The position numbers and the translations under genes were made by a program. The notes under the pieces are model-generated. The model saw only the letters and a program-made list of their open reading frames with translations. It did not search any database and was not told the origin of the DNA. This document shows, piece after piece, positions 1 to 7,844 of a stretch of DNA of 64,000 bases; position 1 is the first letter of the stretch; each line of letters opens with the position of its first letter. Location of the stretch: the NCBI RefSeq assembly GCF_014650695.1, contig NZ_BMVL01000002.1:763416-827415 (forward strand), given 5' to 3'. The stretch is from Streptomyces avidinii. Its GTDB lineage: Bacteria; Actinomycetota; Actinomycetes; Streptomycetales; Streptomycetaceae.

Positions 1-399
1 CAGGATGTCGGGGAGTTCCTGCGGCGGAGTGTGGATGACGGACCACCGTGAGAGGATGCCGCCCAGCTCGGCGTCCGCGATGTCCAGCGTGGCCATGGAG
101 CCCACGTCGAAGCGCAGGCCCGGATAGGCCTGCCGGGCCAACTCGATCATCGTGGGCGAGACGTCGACACCGTACGGCGTCAGCCCCAACTCATCGAGAT
201 GGGCGGTGACATGGCCGGGCCCGCACCCCAGATCCGCGACCCGGCCGTTGCCACTCGAACGAACGGCTTCGCCGAAGACGCCCAACATCGCACGGTCCAG
301 GGGACTGTCGCGCAGGGTGTCGCGGAAGAGCTGCGCATAGGTGGGCGCAGCGGCGTCGTAGGCCTCGCGGGTGGCACTGAGGGCATCGTGTTCGAGCAT
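1..399 (-). CDS. SAM-dependent class I methyltransferase (C-terminus cut by window edge)
   Basis: The minus strand reads an uninterrupted 133-codon frame from an ATG at 399 to the left edge, so only the N-terminal part is present. The SAM-binding glycine motif VADLGCGPGH is at about residues 54-63, followed by the acidic-loop strand YGVDVSPTMIELA near 76-88. That is the methyltransferase-11 type fold. It would transfer a methyl group from SAM to an unknown small molecule in the cytoplasm. No strong Shine-Dalgarno precedes the ATG; it was chosen because coding-like codon use begins there. The substrate cannot be inferred from this fragment. Confidence 0.8.
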   Translation of the reverse strand, partial: MLEHDALSATREAYDAAAPTYAQLFRDTLRDSPLDRAMLGVFGEAVRSSGNGRVADLGCGPGHVTAHLDELGLTPYGVDVSPTMIELARQAYPGLRFDVGSMATLDIADAELGGILSRWSVIHTPPQELPDIL

Positions 400-807
400 G
401 TCCGCGAGAATAGTTCCCGGAGCCGCGGTACAGGAGCCGCTCGACCGAATGGCCGACCTCCGCGATGCACGACGGACCGTGACGTGCTCTCAGATTCTCA
501 GAACTCCGGGCGGAGAACGCGTTTACGGGAGGGCATCCGGGTCACACGCGTGGATACGGAAGCGAACACCTCGCGGTGGAGTGCTTCCGGAGCGGGTCCC
601 GCCGCATGCCGCCCTTCCCCCAGGCGTCATGCGGCAGGCTCGCCCGCACGACGGGCTGCCGCCCGGATCCGTACGGCACCCCGGCACCCCGCGTCCCGGC
701 CCCCTCCCCGGCCGGGGACCGGGGGACGCCGGGCAGGCCCTCGGCGCCGGCGCTCGTACCGCCGTCCCCGGGCAACGGGTCCCGACGGCAGCAGCCCGGC
801 GTGGTCC
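400..807. other. Intergenic region with no recognised gene
   Basis: About 400 bases between two minus-strand genes. Frames that cross it show mixed third-position composition and no family resemblance. A G/C-rich palindromic patch near 693-732 could fold into a hairpin and might end transcription of the downstream-reading gene at 808, but its arms are interrupted. The part next to 399 presumably holds the promoter of the methyltransferase; I cannot pick -10/-35 boxes with confidence. Confidence 0.4.
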
Positions 808-1458
808 CTACGCGAGGATGCCCGCGCGCGTGGCGAAGTCGATGGCCGCGTCGAGGCGCGGGGCCGGCCGGCCTTCGGTGTGGGCCGCCGCCAGCAGGGC
901 CGCCACGGCGGCCGCGTCGGCCTTGCGTTCCCGCGCGAGCGCCCCGAACCGGGCGATGGCCTCGGTCAGGCCGCGTTCCATCGCGCTCGGAACGTCGAAC
1001 GAGGACACGGTCAGTCCGAGGTACTCCGCCTCGTCGGCGCCGACCCAGGCCGCGGCGCCCTCCAGTCCGTCCTCCCGCACCTGGTCCGGGTAGGGGATCC
1101 GGTGCCAGGCGCCGTCCTCCCACCAGTAGACGAAGCCGAAGAGGTTGCCGGCGGCATCGTCCCGCAGGAGTTCCCAGGGCAGCCAGTCGGGGCCGCCCGC
1201 GAGGAAGTCGATCTGCTCGCCGCCGACGTGGGTGTGGCTGCCGTCGGGGTCCTGCCCGCAGAACACCGCGCGTCCCCCGTCGAGTACGGTCAGGCGCCAC
1301 CAGCCGCCGGCGCCGGTGGTGTGGCACCACACGCCGTCGCCGTCGAGGGCGAACTCGGTATTGGTCGAACACGCGGTGTCCACCATGGCCATGGTCACCG
1401 CCCTGGCCCACAGCAGTTCGGGGTGTTCGAGGTCTTCGGGCCGGCTCGGCGTGTGCAT
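808..1458 (-). CDS. Conserved hypothetical protein, 216 aa
   Basis: The protein is 216 aa with clean high-GC codon use. The ATG at 1458 is preceded by a strong GGGAGGAG ribosome site about eight bases upstream. It is cytoplasmic: no signal peptide or membrane segment. The middle is rich in aromatic residues (WWRLTVLDGG, FVYWWEDGAWHRIPYPDQV), typical of small actinobacterial beta-sheet proteins, and the C-terminal third is alanine-rich helix. I do not recognise a functional family. It is divergent from the PadR regulator at 1644, which could control it through the shared 185-base upstream region. Confidence 0.7.
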   Translation of the reverse strand: MHTPSRPEDLEHPELLWARAVTMAMVDTACSTNTEFALDGDGVWCHTTGAGGWWRLTVLDGGRAVFCGQDPDGSHTHVGGEQIDFLAGGPDWLPWELLRDDAAGNLFGFVYWWEDGAWHRIPYPDQVREDGLEGAAAWVGADEAEYLGLTVSSFDVPSAMERGLTEAIARFGALARERKADAAAVAALLAAAHTEGRPAPRLDAAIDFATRAGILA

Positions 1459-1643
1459 CGTGTGGTCTCCTCCCGGGTACGGGGTCAGCCTCGCACGCGG
1501 GTCGGGTTCAGCCGAAATGCCGATGGCCGTACGGGTCCGGCAGCGGGGAGGCTGTTGTACGGCCCTTCGACTGCTCGTGATGTGCCGCCCGCCACACGGA
1601 GGGCGCCTGACTGTTGCGGATGTCCTGCCGACAGGAGGGCCTC

Positions 1644-2063
1644 GTGGTGGAGGTCGGCGTGGCTCCGCGAGAGATGACGCGTACGGCCTTCTACGTACTG
1701 ACTGCGCTGGCCGACGGCCCGCGGCACGGCTACGGCATCGTCCGGGAGACCGCGGCCCTGTCGGAGGGGCAGGTGCAGCTGCGCATCGGGACGCTCTACG
1801 GGGTGCTGGAGCGGCTGGCGGCCGAGGGAATCATCGAGCGGGACCGCGAGGAGGCCCACCAGGGCCGGCTCCGCCGCTACTACCGCCTGACCGACGACGG
1901 CGAGGCGGCGCTCGGCGCGGAGGCCGCGCGCATGGCATCGGGCGCACGGGTCGCGACCCGAAGGCTCGCCGCCCGGCAGCCGGCCCACAGCACCGCACCA
2001 GCGGCCGAGCAGGACCCGGACGTGTTCGCCGCCGACCACGAACTGCACGGCACCCCGCCCTGA
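1644..2063 (+). CDS. PadR-family transcriptional regulator
   Basis: A 139-aa protein with the N-terminal PadR winged helix: TAFYVLTALADGPRHGYGI, then the wing/recognition segment GTLYGVLERLAAEGII. This family represses nearby genes in response to small ligands. The GTG start at 1644 follows AGGAGG with five-base spacing, so it is preferred over an in-frame ATG 30 bases upstream and over the ATG at 1674. The protein lacks most of the usual PadR C-terminal dimerisation helix and ends in a short polar tail. Its target may be the divergent gene at 808-1458. It converges on the chaplin gene, with a hairpin between them. Confidence 0.85.
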   Translation: MVEVGVAPREMTRTAFYVLTALADGPRHGYGIVRETAALSEGQVQLRIGTLYGVLERLAAEGIIERDREEAHQGRLRRYYRLTDDGEAALGAEAARMASGARVATRRLAARQPAHSTAPAAEQDPDVFAADHELHGTPP

Positions 2064-2080
2064 GGGCGGTGACGCGTGCG

Positions 2081-2116
2081 GGCTCGTCCCGGTCGAGCTT
2101 CCGGCCGGGACGAGCC
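2081..2116. terminator. Hairpin between convergent PadR and chaplin genes
   Basis: Arms GGCTCGTCCCGG (2081-2092) and CCGGGACGAGCC (2105-2116) pair perfectly over 12 bp around a 12-base loop. It sits in the 67-base gap between two converging genes, so it probably works as a bidirectional terminator. No U-tract follows, as is usual in Streptomyces. Confidence 0.75.
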
Positions 2117-2130
2117 GCTGTTCACGAGTC

Positions 2131-2370
2131 TCAGACGTTGATGCAGGTGTTGCCGGCGGCCGGGTTGAGCGCGCCGATCACGTTGATGCTGTTGCCACAC
2201 ACGTTGATCGGAACGTGAATCGGGATCTGGATCAGGTTGCCCGAAAGCACACCGGGCGAGCCGGCCGCGATGCCCTCCGCGGTGGCGTCCGCCGACGCCG
2301 ACGACGCACCGCCGATGACCGCCAGGCCCAGCACCAGAGCGAGACCCGCACTCTTCAGAACACGCGACAC
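2131..2370 (-). CDS. Short chaplin (secreted surface amyloid)
   Basis: A 79-aa preprotein with a cleavable signal peptide (about residues 1-28, ending ASSASA) followed by one chaplin domain. The mature part has the family signature GSPGVLSGNLIQIPIHVPIN and the two conserved cysteines (C58 and C76) that form a disulphide. There is no second domain or LPXTG sorting signal, so it is a short chaplin of the ChpD-H type. Chaplins assemble into amyloid fibrils that lower surface tension so aerial hyphae can rise. The GTG at 2370 is preceded by AAGGAGA. The gene stands alone, without other chaplin or rodlin genes nearby. Confidence 0.95.
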   Translation of the reverse strand: MSRVLKSAGLALVLGLAVIGGASSASADATAEGIAAGSPGVLSGNLIQIPIHVPINVCGNSINVIGALNPAAGNTCINV

Positions 2371-2687
2371 GTGACTTCTCCTTGTAACCGCACAGCGATG
2401 CCGGAGCACCGCACGGCCCCGAGCGGGGCCGTCGCCCTTTCCTTCGGCAGCTGACGGCCTCTCGGCCTGGGTCGGACCGCCCGGTTCCCTCGAAGAGGTG
2501 GCCCCGCGCCCTCCGTTTGGACGTATCGGCCGCCGGCGTGCAACGCGTGGCGAGCCCCGATCGCTTCCCCGGTCCGCGGCGTTCCCCCGCCCCGGATTCC
2601 CCGGTCGACGGGGCGCGTTCCCGCATCGATCGGGAACGGCGGAGATCCAGCCTCGCTCCTGCCCGTCCGTGAGTCGGATCTCTGCGT
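2371..2687. other. Upstream region of the chaplin gene
   Basis: 317 bases separate the chaplin start from the end of the hydroxyacid dehydrogenase gene on the same strand. The proximal part carries the chaplin ribosome site and presumably its developmentally controlled promoter. I see no convincing ORF, hairpin or named sigma-factor consensus. Confidence 0.4.
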
Positions 2688-3707
2688 TCAGGCGGTCCGG
2701 TCGAGGTCCTCGCGGTGCACCGGATGGGCGAACGGCAGGCCCGCGGCGTAGCGGGCGATCTCCTGGATCGCGGAGTCGGCCAAGCGGTGGAGTTCGTTGC
2801 CGAGGGAGCCCGCGACGTGCGGGGTGAGCAGTACGTTCGGCAGGTCGTACAGCGGGGACTCGGCGGGCAGGACCTCCGGCTCGGTGACGTCGATGACGGC
2901 GTGCAGCCGGCCGGAGGCCAACTCGTCGGTGAGCGCCTCCGTATCCACGAGGGAGCCGCGGGCCGTGTTGATCAGCGTCGCACCCTCGCGCATCAGGCCC
3001 AGCCGCCTGCGGTCGATCATCGCCCGGGTCCGGGGCAGTTCCGGCGCGTGCAGGCTGACGATGTCGGACACCCGGCAGAGCTCGTCGAGCCCGACGGGGC
3101 GGACTCCGAGGCGCGCCGCCTCCTCCGCGCTCGTGTACGGGTCGTACAGGACGAGTTCGAGGTCGTACGGGCGCAGGAGCTCGATCACCCGGCGGCCGAT
3201 CCGGGAGGCGCCGACGACACCCACGGTGCGGCGGTAGTTCCCTGCGTGGGCGTAGCGCTGGTGCCAGTCGTGCCGACGGCCGCGCACGCTGCGGTACTCC
3301 TCGCGCAACTGCATCACGCGCTTGTTGGAGAGCAGGACCATGGCCACGGTGTACTCGGCCACCGGCGCGGAGTTGGCCGCCGCGGCGCAGGAGACGGCGA
3401 TGCCGCGGTCCCAACAGGCGGCGGTGACGAGCTGCTTGACGGAGCCTGCCGCGTGTACGACGGCCCGCAGTCGGGGCGCGGCGGCGAGCACCCGGGCGTC
3501 GACGGCCGGTGCGCCCCAGCAGGTGAGCAGGATCTCCGCCTCCGCCAGGGCGGCTGCCGCCGCGCCCGGCCGTCCGAAGTCGTCGACCACCGAATCCGTT
3601 TCGATCAGCGCTACTTCGCGCAGCCGGCGGTCGGCGGCCGCGTCCAGCAGACGGGGCCGCAGCTCGGGGGACATCGCGAGCAGGGTCCGCGGGCGGCGAA
3701 GGGACAT
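2688..3707 (-). CDS. D-isomer-specific 2-hydroxyacid dehydrogenase
   Basis: A 339-aa cytoplasmic NAD(P)-dependent oxidoreductase that interconverts 2-hydroxy and 2-keto acids. The nucleotide-binding loop is VGVVGASRIG (about 162-171). The catalytic triad is visible as Arg250 (INTARG), Glu276 (DVTEPE) and His297 (LTPHVAG), so the enzyme should be active. The ATG at 3707 is chosen because GAGGAG lies seven bases upstream; an earlier in-frame ATG at 3722 would overlap that ribosome site. Directly upstream is an unusual GGC trinucleotide run. The substrate is unknown; no pathway partner is adjacent. Confidence 0.88.
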   Translation of the reverse strand: MSLRRPRTLLAMSPELRPRLLDAAADRRLREVALIETDSVVDDFGRPGAAAAALAEAEILLTCWGAPAVDARVLAAAPRLRAVVHAAGSVKQLVTAACWDRGIAVSCAAAANSAPVAEYTVAMVLLSNKRVMQLREEYRSVRGRRHDWHQRYAHAGNYRRTVGVVGASRIGRRVIELLRPYDLELVLYDPYTSAEEAARLGVRPVGLDELCRVSDIVSLHAPELPRTRAMIDRRRLGLMREGATLINTARGSLVDTEALTDELASGRLHAVIDVTEPEVLPAESPLYDLPNVLLTPHVAGSLGNELHRLADSAIQEIARYAAGLPFAHPVHREDLDRTA

Positions 3708-3723
3708 CCGGGTGCTCCTCATT

Positions 3724-3763
3724 GCGGCGGCGGCGGTGGCGGTGGCGGCGGCGGCGGCGGCGG
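3724..3763. repeat. GGC/GCC trinucleotide microsatellite
   Basis: About 13 consecutive GCG/GTG-type triplets (mostly GGC on the plus strand, with two GGT interruptions) lie immediately upstream of the ribosome site of the hydroxyacid dehydrogenase gene. Such runs are prone to slippage. Here the run would fall in the 5' leader or promoter, so length changes could alter expression without changing a protein. Confidence 0.75.
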
Positions 3764-3907
3764 GTGACGACGGCGGGCAGCTGCGTGAGGTCGCGCCGAC
3801 CCTACGAAGCCGCATCCCGGCCGTCAAGGTCGCGAAAGGTGCGCTCATTTGGGCATGCATACCCGTGATGTACCCATACGCAGGACGCGACGAGGGGGAG
3901 CCTGCCC

Positions 3908-4792
3908 ATGTCCACCACTTCCGCCGAACCGAACGGCACGGCCGCACTGCTGGTCAACCCGCGCGGCCAGTACCTGCTGCACCTGCGCGACGCCAACAAG
4001 CCGGAGATCTGCGACCCCGGGACGTGGAGCATCCCGGGCGGCGGGCGCGAGGGGGGCGAGACGGCGCACGAGGCGATCGTGCGGGAACTGAAGGAGGAGA
4101 CGGGCCTGACGGTGCCGCTGGAGCCGTTCACCGTGGTCGACTGCACCAGCCCCGACGGCCTCGACAAGGGGCAGATCCAGGTCTACCTGGGCGCCTGGGA
4201 CGGCGACGCCGACGGCCTCCCGCTCGGCGAAGGGATCATGCTCCGCTGGTTCGACGCGGCGACGACCGCGTACCTGACGATGTGTCCGTGGACACAGCAG
4301 GTCATCGACCTGCACCGGGCCGGGACGGCGGCGCCCGCCGCGGTCGCCGGCGGCCGGGCCTGCCCCAACGTCATCGGGGTCCACCTCTACCTGGAACGCG
4401 AGGGCCGGGTCCTGCTCGGGCTGCGGCATCCCGACTCGCCCTTCGGCGCCTCGCACCACCACTTCCTCGCCGGCCACTGCGAGCGTGAGTCCGCGATCGA
4501 CTGCCTGATCCGCGAAGCCAGGGAGGAGGCCGGCCTGCGGATCGGGGCGGCGGACCTCGAACTCGTGCACACCGTGCACGTGGTGGACCCGCCGGGCTCC
4601 CGGCCGCGCATGCAACTGGTCTTCCGCGCACACCGATGGGAGGGAACGGAGGAGGTCCGCGAGCCGGACAAGTGCATCGGCTGGGACTGGTGGCCGACGG
4701 ACGCACTGCCGCGGCCGATCGTGCCGTACGCCAAGGTGGCGATCGAGGGCATCCGAGCCGGCCGCCGCTACACGGAGCTGGGTTGGTCCTGA
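3908..4792 (+). CDS. Tandem double-Nudix hydrolase
   Basis: A 294-aa protein made of two Nudix domains. The first (about 8-140) has a full Nudix box at 45-67, ending RELKEETGL. The second (about 152-292) has the box near 189-210 ending REAREEAGL, with the first glycine shifted by one position. Nudix enzymes hydrolyse nucleoside diphosphates linked to another group, using Mg2+ held by the glutamates, and usually act on damaged or surplus nucleotides. Both boxes keep the catalytic REXXEE core, so both may be active. A GAGGGGGAG ribosome site precedes the ATG. The substrate of each half is unknown. Confidence 0.88.
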   Translation: MSTTSAEPNGTAALLVNPRGQYLLHLRDANKPEICDPGTWSIPGGGREGGETAHEAIVRELKEETGLTVPLEPFTVVDCTSPDGLDKGQIQVYLGAWDGDADGLPLGEGIMLRWFDAATTAYLTMCPWTQQVIDLHRAGTAAPAAVAGGRACPNVIGVHLYLEREGRVLLGLRHPDSPFGASHHHFLAGHCERESAIDCLIREAREEAGLRIGAADLELVHTVHVVDPPGSRPRMQLVFRAHRWEGTEEVREPDKCIGWDWWPTDALPRPIVPYAKVAIEGIRAGRRYTELGWS

Positions 4793-4832
4793 CCCCGGGA
4801 CCGGGGTCACCTGACGTCGGTAGCCTGAACGG

Positions 4833-5429
4833 GTGACCCCCTCGAACGCCCTGTCCCGGGCCCTGCGCGCTCCCGGCGATCCACCCCTGCGGCCGCTCCC
4901 GCCCCCGGTGGCGGATCTCCTCGGTTCCCTCGATGCACCGCCGCGACTGGCCGCCCACCTGCGGGCCGTCCACGACGTGGCGGTGCAACTGGTCGAGTGG
5001 ATGGAGCAGCGGCACCCGGCGATCGCGGTCGACCGTGCGGCCGTGCTCTTCGGTGCGGCGACCCACGACATCGGCAAGACCGTGCACAAGGCCGAACTGT
5101 CCGGGCCCGGTTCCCTGCACGAGGAAGCGGGCCGGGAGCTGCTGCTGGCCCACGGGTTCGAGCCGGACCTGGCCCGCTTCGCCGGGACCCACGGCTCGTG
5201 GACGGGGCCCGGTGCGACGCTCGAAGACCTGCTGGTGAGCACGGCCGACAAGGTCTGGAAGAACAAACGCGTCCCGGAGCTGGAGGACCTGGTGGTCTCG
5301 CGCCTGGCGCGGGCCACGGGCGCAGAGCGCTGGGAGGCGTACCTCGCGCTCGACGACCTGCTCACGCGGATCGGCGGCGGGGCCGACGGCCGGCTCGCCT
5401 ACCAGGCGTCCTTCCCGGTGCACGGGTAG
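4833..5429 (+). CDS. HD-domain phosphohydrolase-like protein
   Basis: A 198-aa protein with HD-superfamily metal ligands: His47 (RAVHDVA), the His78-Asp79 pair (AATHDIGKT), later histidines at 96 and 120, and Asp139 (STADKVWK). HD proteins are metal-dependent phosphohydrolases, often acting on nucleotides. The GTG start at 4833 lies 41 bases after the double-Nudix gene, so the two are probably co-transcribed, which would fit shared nucleotide metabolism. No membrane or secretion signal is present. The substrate is not known. Confidence 0.8.
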   Translation: MTPSNALSRALRAPGDPPLRPLPPPVADLLGSLDAPPRLAAHLRAVHDVAVQLVEWMEQRHPAIAVDRAAVLFGAATHDIGKTVHKAELSGPGSLHEEAGRELLLAHGFEPDLARFAGTHGSWTGPGATLEDLLVSTADKVWKNKRVPELEDLVVSRLARATGAERWEAYLALDDLLTRIGGGADGRLAYQASFPVHG

Positions 5430-5476
5430 GGCCGGGGCGCGGCGGGGGTACGGCAGGGGTGTGGCAGGATGCCCAG

Positions 5477-6109
5477 GTGATCATTTCCGCACCCATACCG
5501 CCCGTCGTTCCCGCCGGCCGCATGGCCGAGGCGGAACAGCCCGTACTCACGCTGCCCGGCGGGTGGGAGCTGCGCCCCTGGCAGCCCGGTGACGCCGGCG
5601 CCCTGCTGGCCGCGAGCCAGGACCCGGCGATCCGCCTGTGGAACCGTCTGGTGGTGAACTCCGCGGCCGAAGCGGTCGAGCGGATCGAGCGCATGCACCA
5701 GCGGTGGCAGGCCGAGCTCAGCGCGATATGGGCGATCGCCCGGCCGGGCGGCGAGGCGGCGGGCCTGATCGGCTGGGGCGACATCGATCTGGCGGGAGGC
5801 AGCGCCGAGCTCTTCTACTGGCTGCTGCCGGCGGCCCGCGGCGCAGGCGTTGCCGTCGAGGCGACCGAGCGGGTCAGCCGCTGGGCCCTCGACGAACTCG
5901 GCCTGCACCGGCTGCGGTTGTGCCACTCGGTGACCAACACGGCCTCCTGCCGCGTCGCGGACCGGGCCGGATACACCCTGGAAGGCACGATGCGCAGTGC
6001 CCTGCTGCACGCCGACGGATGGCACGACCAGCACCTGCACGCCCTGATCCAGACCCGGGCCGTCCCGTCCGGATCCTGCCGGGTGGCGGAGGGCTTGCCC
6101 GGGTGCTGA
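5477..6109 (+). CDS. GNAT-family N-acetyltransferase (RimJ/RimL type)
   Basis: A 210-aa acetyl-CoA-dependent acetyltransferase. The acetyl-CoA pyrophosphate loop is in LLPAARGAGVAVEAT, and the C-terminal motif with the conserved Asn is SVTNTASCRVADRAGY, typical of the RimJ/RimL group that acetylates protein N-termini or amines. The GTG at 5477 has only a weak GGCAGGA ribosome site; an internal ATG at 5522 (195 aa) is a reasonable alternative that keeps the whole domain. It follows the HD gene by 47 bases and may end that operon. The acceptor is unknown. Confidence 0.82.
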   Translation: MIISAPIPPVVPAGRMAEAEQPVLTLPGGWELRPWQPGDAGALLAASQDPAIRLWNRLVVNSAAEAVERIERMHQRWQAELSAIWAIARPGGEAAGLIGWGDIDLAGGSAELFYWLLPAARGAGVAVEATERVSRWALDELGLHRLRLCHSVTNTASCRVADRAGYTLEGTMRSALLHADGWHDQHLHALIQTRAVPSGSCRVAEGLPGC

Positions 6110-6201
6110 TCGTGGTGTTGGCTGCTGGAGCCGTTCCCCGGCGCCGACCAGGAGTCGCCCGGTGAACTCCCGTTCGCCCAGGCGGCCTTGCGGGGTCCGC
6201 C

Positions 6202-7029
6202 GTGACCTTGAAGCCGAGGCCGCGCATGACCGTGCCGACGTCGCCCTCCCCTGCCGCGAACGCGCTGGCCACCCGCCACCGCCTGGGCAACCTGGAGCAC
6301 ACCTTCCGGCCCGAGAGCGAGGTCGGGGTCCAGGAGAAGTACCGGATCTGGTTCATCGTCGGCTCCCTGGTCGGCATAGCCGCACTGCTGGTCAGTGGCG
6401 TCCTGTTATGGGTGAAGGTGCACTGGGGGGTCGCGATATTCCCCCTGTGGATCGGCGTGCTGGCCGCCTGGGCGGTGAGCCAGAGCCCGCTGTTCCGCAG
6501 CCGCCTGGCGGCCAGGCGGCTGCACCTGTACGAACACGGGCTGGTCGTGAACACGAGCGGCAGCGGACTGTTCGCGGCGCGCTGGGAGCGGGTGGTGCTC
6601 TACCAGGAGACCGTCCAGGAGGTGATCGACTACAAGGGCACGCGGACGCCGGTCAGGAGCGCGCACGTCTCCCGGCTCGTCGCACCGGGCGGGTCGAAGG
6701 CCCGGATCACGGACGTCTACGCGGGCTCGCACACCTGGGGTCCGCTGATCGCGGAGGCCGTCGCCCGCGCCCAGGTGGAGAAGGTGTGGAAGCTGGTCCG
6801 GGAGGGCGGGACGGTCGGCTTCGGCCCGTACAAGCTGTCCGGCCCCGGCGTCACGAACGCCTCCGGTGAGGTGCTGCCGTGGCGGGACGTGAGCGAAGTG
6901 GCCGTGCGCGGAGGCATGGTCTGTGTCTGGCGGTCCGGCCGGACGAAGGCCTGGGCGGCGCCCAAGGCCGAGCAGGTGCCGAACGTGCTCGTGTTCCTGA
7001 CCATCGCGGACAACCTCCGCCGCCGGTAG
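6202..7029 (+). CDS. Membrane-anchored hypothetical protein with a TTA codon
   Basis: A 275-aa protein (alternative ATG at 6226 gives 267 aa). Two hydrophobic segments, roughly 47-70 and 75-92, form a membrane hairpin. The remaining two thirds is a cytoplasmic beta-rich region with repeated short motifs (LYEHGLVVN, VALYQE-like VVLYQETVQE, WRDVSEVAVRGG) resembling a pleckstrin-like fold. It looks like the DUF6585 type of actinobacterial proteins, but that assignment is from memory of the pattern. Codon 6406-6408 is TTA, so full-length translation needs the bldA leucine tRNA and may be restricted to development. Function unknown. Confidence 0.72.
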   Translation: MTLKPRPRMTVPTSPSPAANALATRHRLGNLEHTFRPESEVGVQEKYRIWFIVGSLVGIAALLVSGVLLWVKVHWGVAIFPLWIGVLAAWAVSQSPLFRSRLAARRLHLYEHGLVVNTSGSGLFAARWERVVLYQETVQEVIDYKGTRTPVRSAHVSRLVAPGGSKARITDVYAGSHTWGPLIAEAVARAQVEKVWKLVREGGTVGFGPYKLSGPGVTNASGEVLPWRDVSEVAVRGGMVCVWRSGRTKAWAAPKAEQVPNVLVFLTIADNLRRR

Positions 7030-7110
7030 GCCGGGCCGGTTCCGCCATCCGGTCGCCGTCCGAGCGCATCCGACGGCCACTCACCGTGATGCCCGCCCGC
7101 ACGGCACATG

Positions 7111-7148
7111 CCGCGGCACCCGACCCGTTGCCGGATCGGGTGCCGCGG
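7111..7148. terminator. Hairpin between convergent membrane-protein genes
   Basis: Arms CCGCGGCACCCGA (7111-7123) and TCGGGTGCCGCGG (7136-7148) are perfectly complementary over 13 bp with a 12-base loop. It lies between the plus-strand gene ending at 7029 and the minus-strand gene ending at 7160, as expected for a shared terminator. Confidence 0.8.
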
Positions 7149-7159
7149 CTGCCCTCTCG

Positions 7160-7621
7160 TCATTCGGTGGAGTGCGTCCAGCTCGTGCACAGCGCCCAGA
7201 TGATGAAGACGTCGATCGCGATGATGATGATCGACCACCAGGGCTGGTACGGCAGCCACATGAAGTTGAGGATCACGCTGATCCCGGCGAGTGCGATACC
7301 CGCGCCCCGCGCCAGGTTCGATCCGGCGAACAGGCCCACTCCGGTGAGGACGACGATGATTCCGACGATGAGATGGATCCATCCCCACGCCGTCAGGTCG
7401 AACTCGAAGACGTAGCTTCCGATCCGGGCGTAGACGTCGTCCTTGGCGATGGCCGCGATGCCCTGGAAGATCGAGAGGCAACCGACCACCAGGAGGAGGA
7501 CCGCGGCGAACATCGTGCCCACGTTCCCCGTGCCCTGGCTGTCGTCACCCGAGAACGTCGGAGTGTTGCCCGGCGCAGGGCCGGTGTTCCAGTTTCCCCC
7601 GGTCGGTGTCGGCTGGCCCAT
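7160..7621 (-). CDS. DUF7144-type four-helix membrane protein
   Basis: A 153-aa protein with a polar Gly/Pro/Thr-rich N-terminus (about 1-35) and four membrane segments, near 38-58, 80-100, 104-120 and 125-145. The pattern GWIHLIVGIIVVLTGVGL, then a second half ending in PWWSIIIIAIDVFIIWAL, matches the widespread actinobacterial DUF7144 membrane family of unknown role. The ATG at 7621 is used because GAGGTG lies six bases upstream; that site overlaps the stop codon of the preceding small gene, so translation is probably coupled. It is the last gene of a three-gene operon of small proteins. Confidence 0.82.
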   Translation of the reverse strand: MGQPTPTGGNWNTGPAPGNTPTFSGDDSQGTGNVGTMFAAVLLLVVGCLSIFQGIAAIAKDDVYARIGSYVFEFDLTAWGWIHLIVGIIVVLTGVGLFAGSNLARGAGIALAGISVILNFMWLPYQPWWSIIIIAIDVFIIWALCTSWTHSTE

Positions 7622-7631
7622 GGAATTCACC

Positions 7632-7844
7632 TCACAGTTGGCGATACAGCGCAGGACCGTCCTGCTCCGGCTCGTCGGTCACAGGCTTCGGCGCCCACAT
7701 CGCAGTGTCGTCGGGCGGCCCGGTCCCTGTGATCACCCGAAGCGGGTGGTCTTCACCGGTCTCCCGGTCCGGGTCCGGCTCCGGCTCCGGCTCCGGCTCC
7801 AGCCCCGGCTCCCGCTCCCGCTCCCGCTCCCGCGCCGGCCTCAT
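7632..7844 (-). CDS. 70-aa low-complexity charged protein
   Basis: A 70-aa frame whose ATG overlaps the stop of the upstream gene (ATGA), a standard sign of translational coupling. The N-terminal third is an Arg-Glu repeat followed by a Glu-Pro/Asp-Pro repeat (EPEPEPEPDPDP), encoded by hexanucleotide repeats. The C-terminal part (GPPDDTAMWAPKPV ... ALYRQL) is normal sequence. The protein is probably intrinsically disordered and very acidic after residue 15. Its stop codon overlaps the ribosome site of the next gene. No function can be assigned; the operon position is the main evidence that it is real. Confidence 0.6.
   Translation of the reverse strand: MRPAREREREREPGLEPEPEPEPDPDRETGEDHPLRVITGTGPPDDTAMWAPKPVTDEPEQDGPALYRQL
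7777..7835. repeat. Hexanucleotide repeat inside the 70-aa gene
   Basis: Runs of GGCTCC followed by CCCGCT units on the plus strand encode the Glu-Pro and Arg-Glu repeats of the small protein. Gain or loss of whole units would keep the frame but change repeat length. Confidence 0.7.

Noticed and set aside
3724..3763. CRISPR or insertion-sequence remnant
   Set aside because: The repeat unit is only three bases, with no spacers, inverted ends or target duplication. No CRISPR array or transposase was seen anywhere in the window.
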